Shown: piece after piece, positions 6,382 to 6,981 of the stretch
Layout: each line of letters starts with the position of its first letter
How positions within the stretch are numbered: the stretch's first letter is position 1
Assembly: GCA_023252015.1 (NCBI GenBank)
Contig: JAHEXS010000058.1
Span: 1-6,981, forward strand
DNA length: 6,981 nt
Direction of reading: 5' to 3'
Source of the DNA: Candidatus Nitrosotenuis sp.
GTDB taxonomy: Archaea > Thermoproteota > Nitrososphaeria > Nitrososphaerales > Nitrosopumilaceae
Notes under the pieces: model-generated
Told to the model about the DNA's origin: nothing
Database searches by the model: none
The model's input: only the letters and a program-made list of their open reading frames with translations
Made by a program: the position numbers and the translations under genes

Positions 6382-6384
6382 AAA
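6379..6384 (+). promoter_or_regulatory. TATA box of the LIM-like membrane protein gene
   Basis: TTTAAA is centred about 33 bp before the ATG at 6415. This would start transcription around 6408-6410 and leave only a few untranslated bases. No Shine-Dalgarno sequence precedes the ATG. AT-rich AATAATATTAAAA (6392-6404) nearby could also contribute but is too close to the start codon to act as the box itself. Confidence 0.5.
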
Positions 6385-6414
6385 CATGCCAAATAATATT
6401 AAAATTCAAAGATA

Positions 6415-6981
6415 ATGAAATTCGTGGACAGTAACGAAACTCTGCTAGAAATCGTAAAAAAATTACAAGCAGCTGGAATCGGCGATTCTGGTAGACTGTC
6501 TTACATATTACACTCACTTGAAAAAGGGAAGAAAATCTACGAGTCTGACAAAAAATATCTAATTGAAAAACAAATACAATTACAAAAAACTCAACTTGTC
6601 AAGAAAAATACTGACAACCAAAAAAAACAGTCAAACGCTCTTGTTTCTAACTCTACCTCAAATTCTGTTTTGATTAGCCGTGTACACAAATGTGCATCAT
6701 GTAATAACGGATTAAATCTTGAGGAGCGAACCGTTAGATATCAAGACAAGTGGTTTCATGTGGCATGTTTTAGCTCTGTACTAAAAACAGAATCCCCTCT
6801 ACCACAAATGGCGCAAATTGCTGAAGAATCTAAAGTAGCACAGATGGAACAAAAAACCCAAATTAAAACAGTGCGGGCAAAAACCGATCCTGTTTTAGTG
6901 CTATTGGCATCTGCAATTTTTGCGTTGCTTGTATTTACTGCTTATAGTGTGCTTTCATACCTCAGTATCATTGTAATTTTG
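6415..6981 (+). CDS. LIM-like zinc-finger membrane protein, 3' end beyond the window
   Basis: An uninterrupted frame of 189 codons runs from ATG 6415 to the window edge with no stop, so the protein is truncated here only by the window. Residues about 4-48 form a helical domain with GDSGRLSYILHSLEKGK and Y.SD.KYL, a pattern I recall from many thaumarchaeal membrane proteins of unknown role. A charged Gln/Lys/Ser-rich linker follows (about 49-88). Cys93, Cys96, His115 and Cys118 form CX2C-X18-HX2C with WFHVACF around the histidine, which is exactly the first zinc finger of a LIM domain. No second finger is visible in the sequence present. After a polar linker (119-158), residues 159-189 are strongly hydrophobic and should cross the membrane, leaving the zinc finger probably cytoplasmic. 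There is no signal peptide. The function is unknown; a zinc-dependent protein-protein contact at the membrane is the likeliest guess. Confidence 0.85.
   Translation, partial: MKFVDSNETLLEIVKKLQAAGIGDSGRLSYILHSLEKGKKIYESDKKYLIEKQIQLQKTQLVKKNTDNQKKQSNALVSNSTSNSVLISRVHKCASCNNGLNLEERTVRYQDKWFHVACFSSVLKTESPLPQMAQIAEESKVAQMEQKTQIKTVRAKTDPVLVLLASAIFALLVFTAYSVLSYLSIIVIL

Noticed and set aside
1..6981. tRNA, rRNA, CRISPR, insertion sequence or attachment site
   Set aside because: No TΨC-like or cloverleaf pattern, spaced long repeats, transposase motifs or target duplications were seen in any intergenic stretch.

Overview
The window looks like a chromosomal segment of a Nitrososphaerota (Thaumarchaeota) archaeon of the marine Nitrosopumilus type. 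The evidence is a full-length archaeal transcription factor B, a two-ring Cdc48/VAT ATPase very close to what I know of thaumarchaeal Cdc48, an AT-rich base composition with short intergenic gaps, TATA-like boxes about 25-30 bp before start codons instead of Shine-Dalgarno sites, and a small membrane protein with a GD.GRL..IL..L..GK..Y.SD..YL domain that I associate with this phylum. No mobile element, CRISPR array, tRNA or rRNA was seen.

Layout. Bases 1-351 hold no convincing complete gene: possibly the last 32 codons of a plus-strand gene entering from the left, and a weak candidate for a box C/D guide RNA around 180-251 followed by a run of seven T. Bases 352-4769 carry three genes on the minus strand, in transcription order a DUF3734-type patatin-like acyl hydrolase (4769-3645), transcription factor B (3548-2634) and Cdc48 (2535-352), with gaps of 96 and 98 bp, so each could have its own promoter. 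A 105-bp divergent intergenic region (4770-4874) separates the patatin gene from a plus-strand succinate-semialdehyde dehydrogenase (4875-6263). After a 151-bp intergenic region rich in small repeats, a LIM-like zinc-finger membrane protein begins at 6415 and runs off the right edge.

The genes span core functions more than one pathway: TFB recruits RNA polymerase, Cdc48 unfolds proteins and probably feeds the 20S proteasome, and the dehydrogenase handles succinate semialdehyde, an intermediate of the 3-hydroxypropionate/4-hydroxybutyrate carbon-fixation cycle. The substrate of the patatin-like enzyme is an open question because archaeal membranes are made of ether lipids.

The most interesting items are the single-finger LIM-like membrane protein with a palindrome over its promoter, the patatin-like enzyme in an archaeon, the non-ATG and near-leaderless starts of three of the five genes, and the unproven C/D RNA candidate. 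I did not find a clearly new multi-gene system here.
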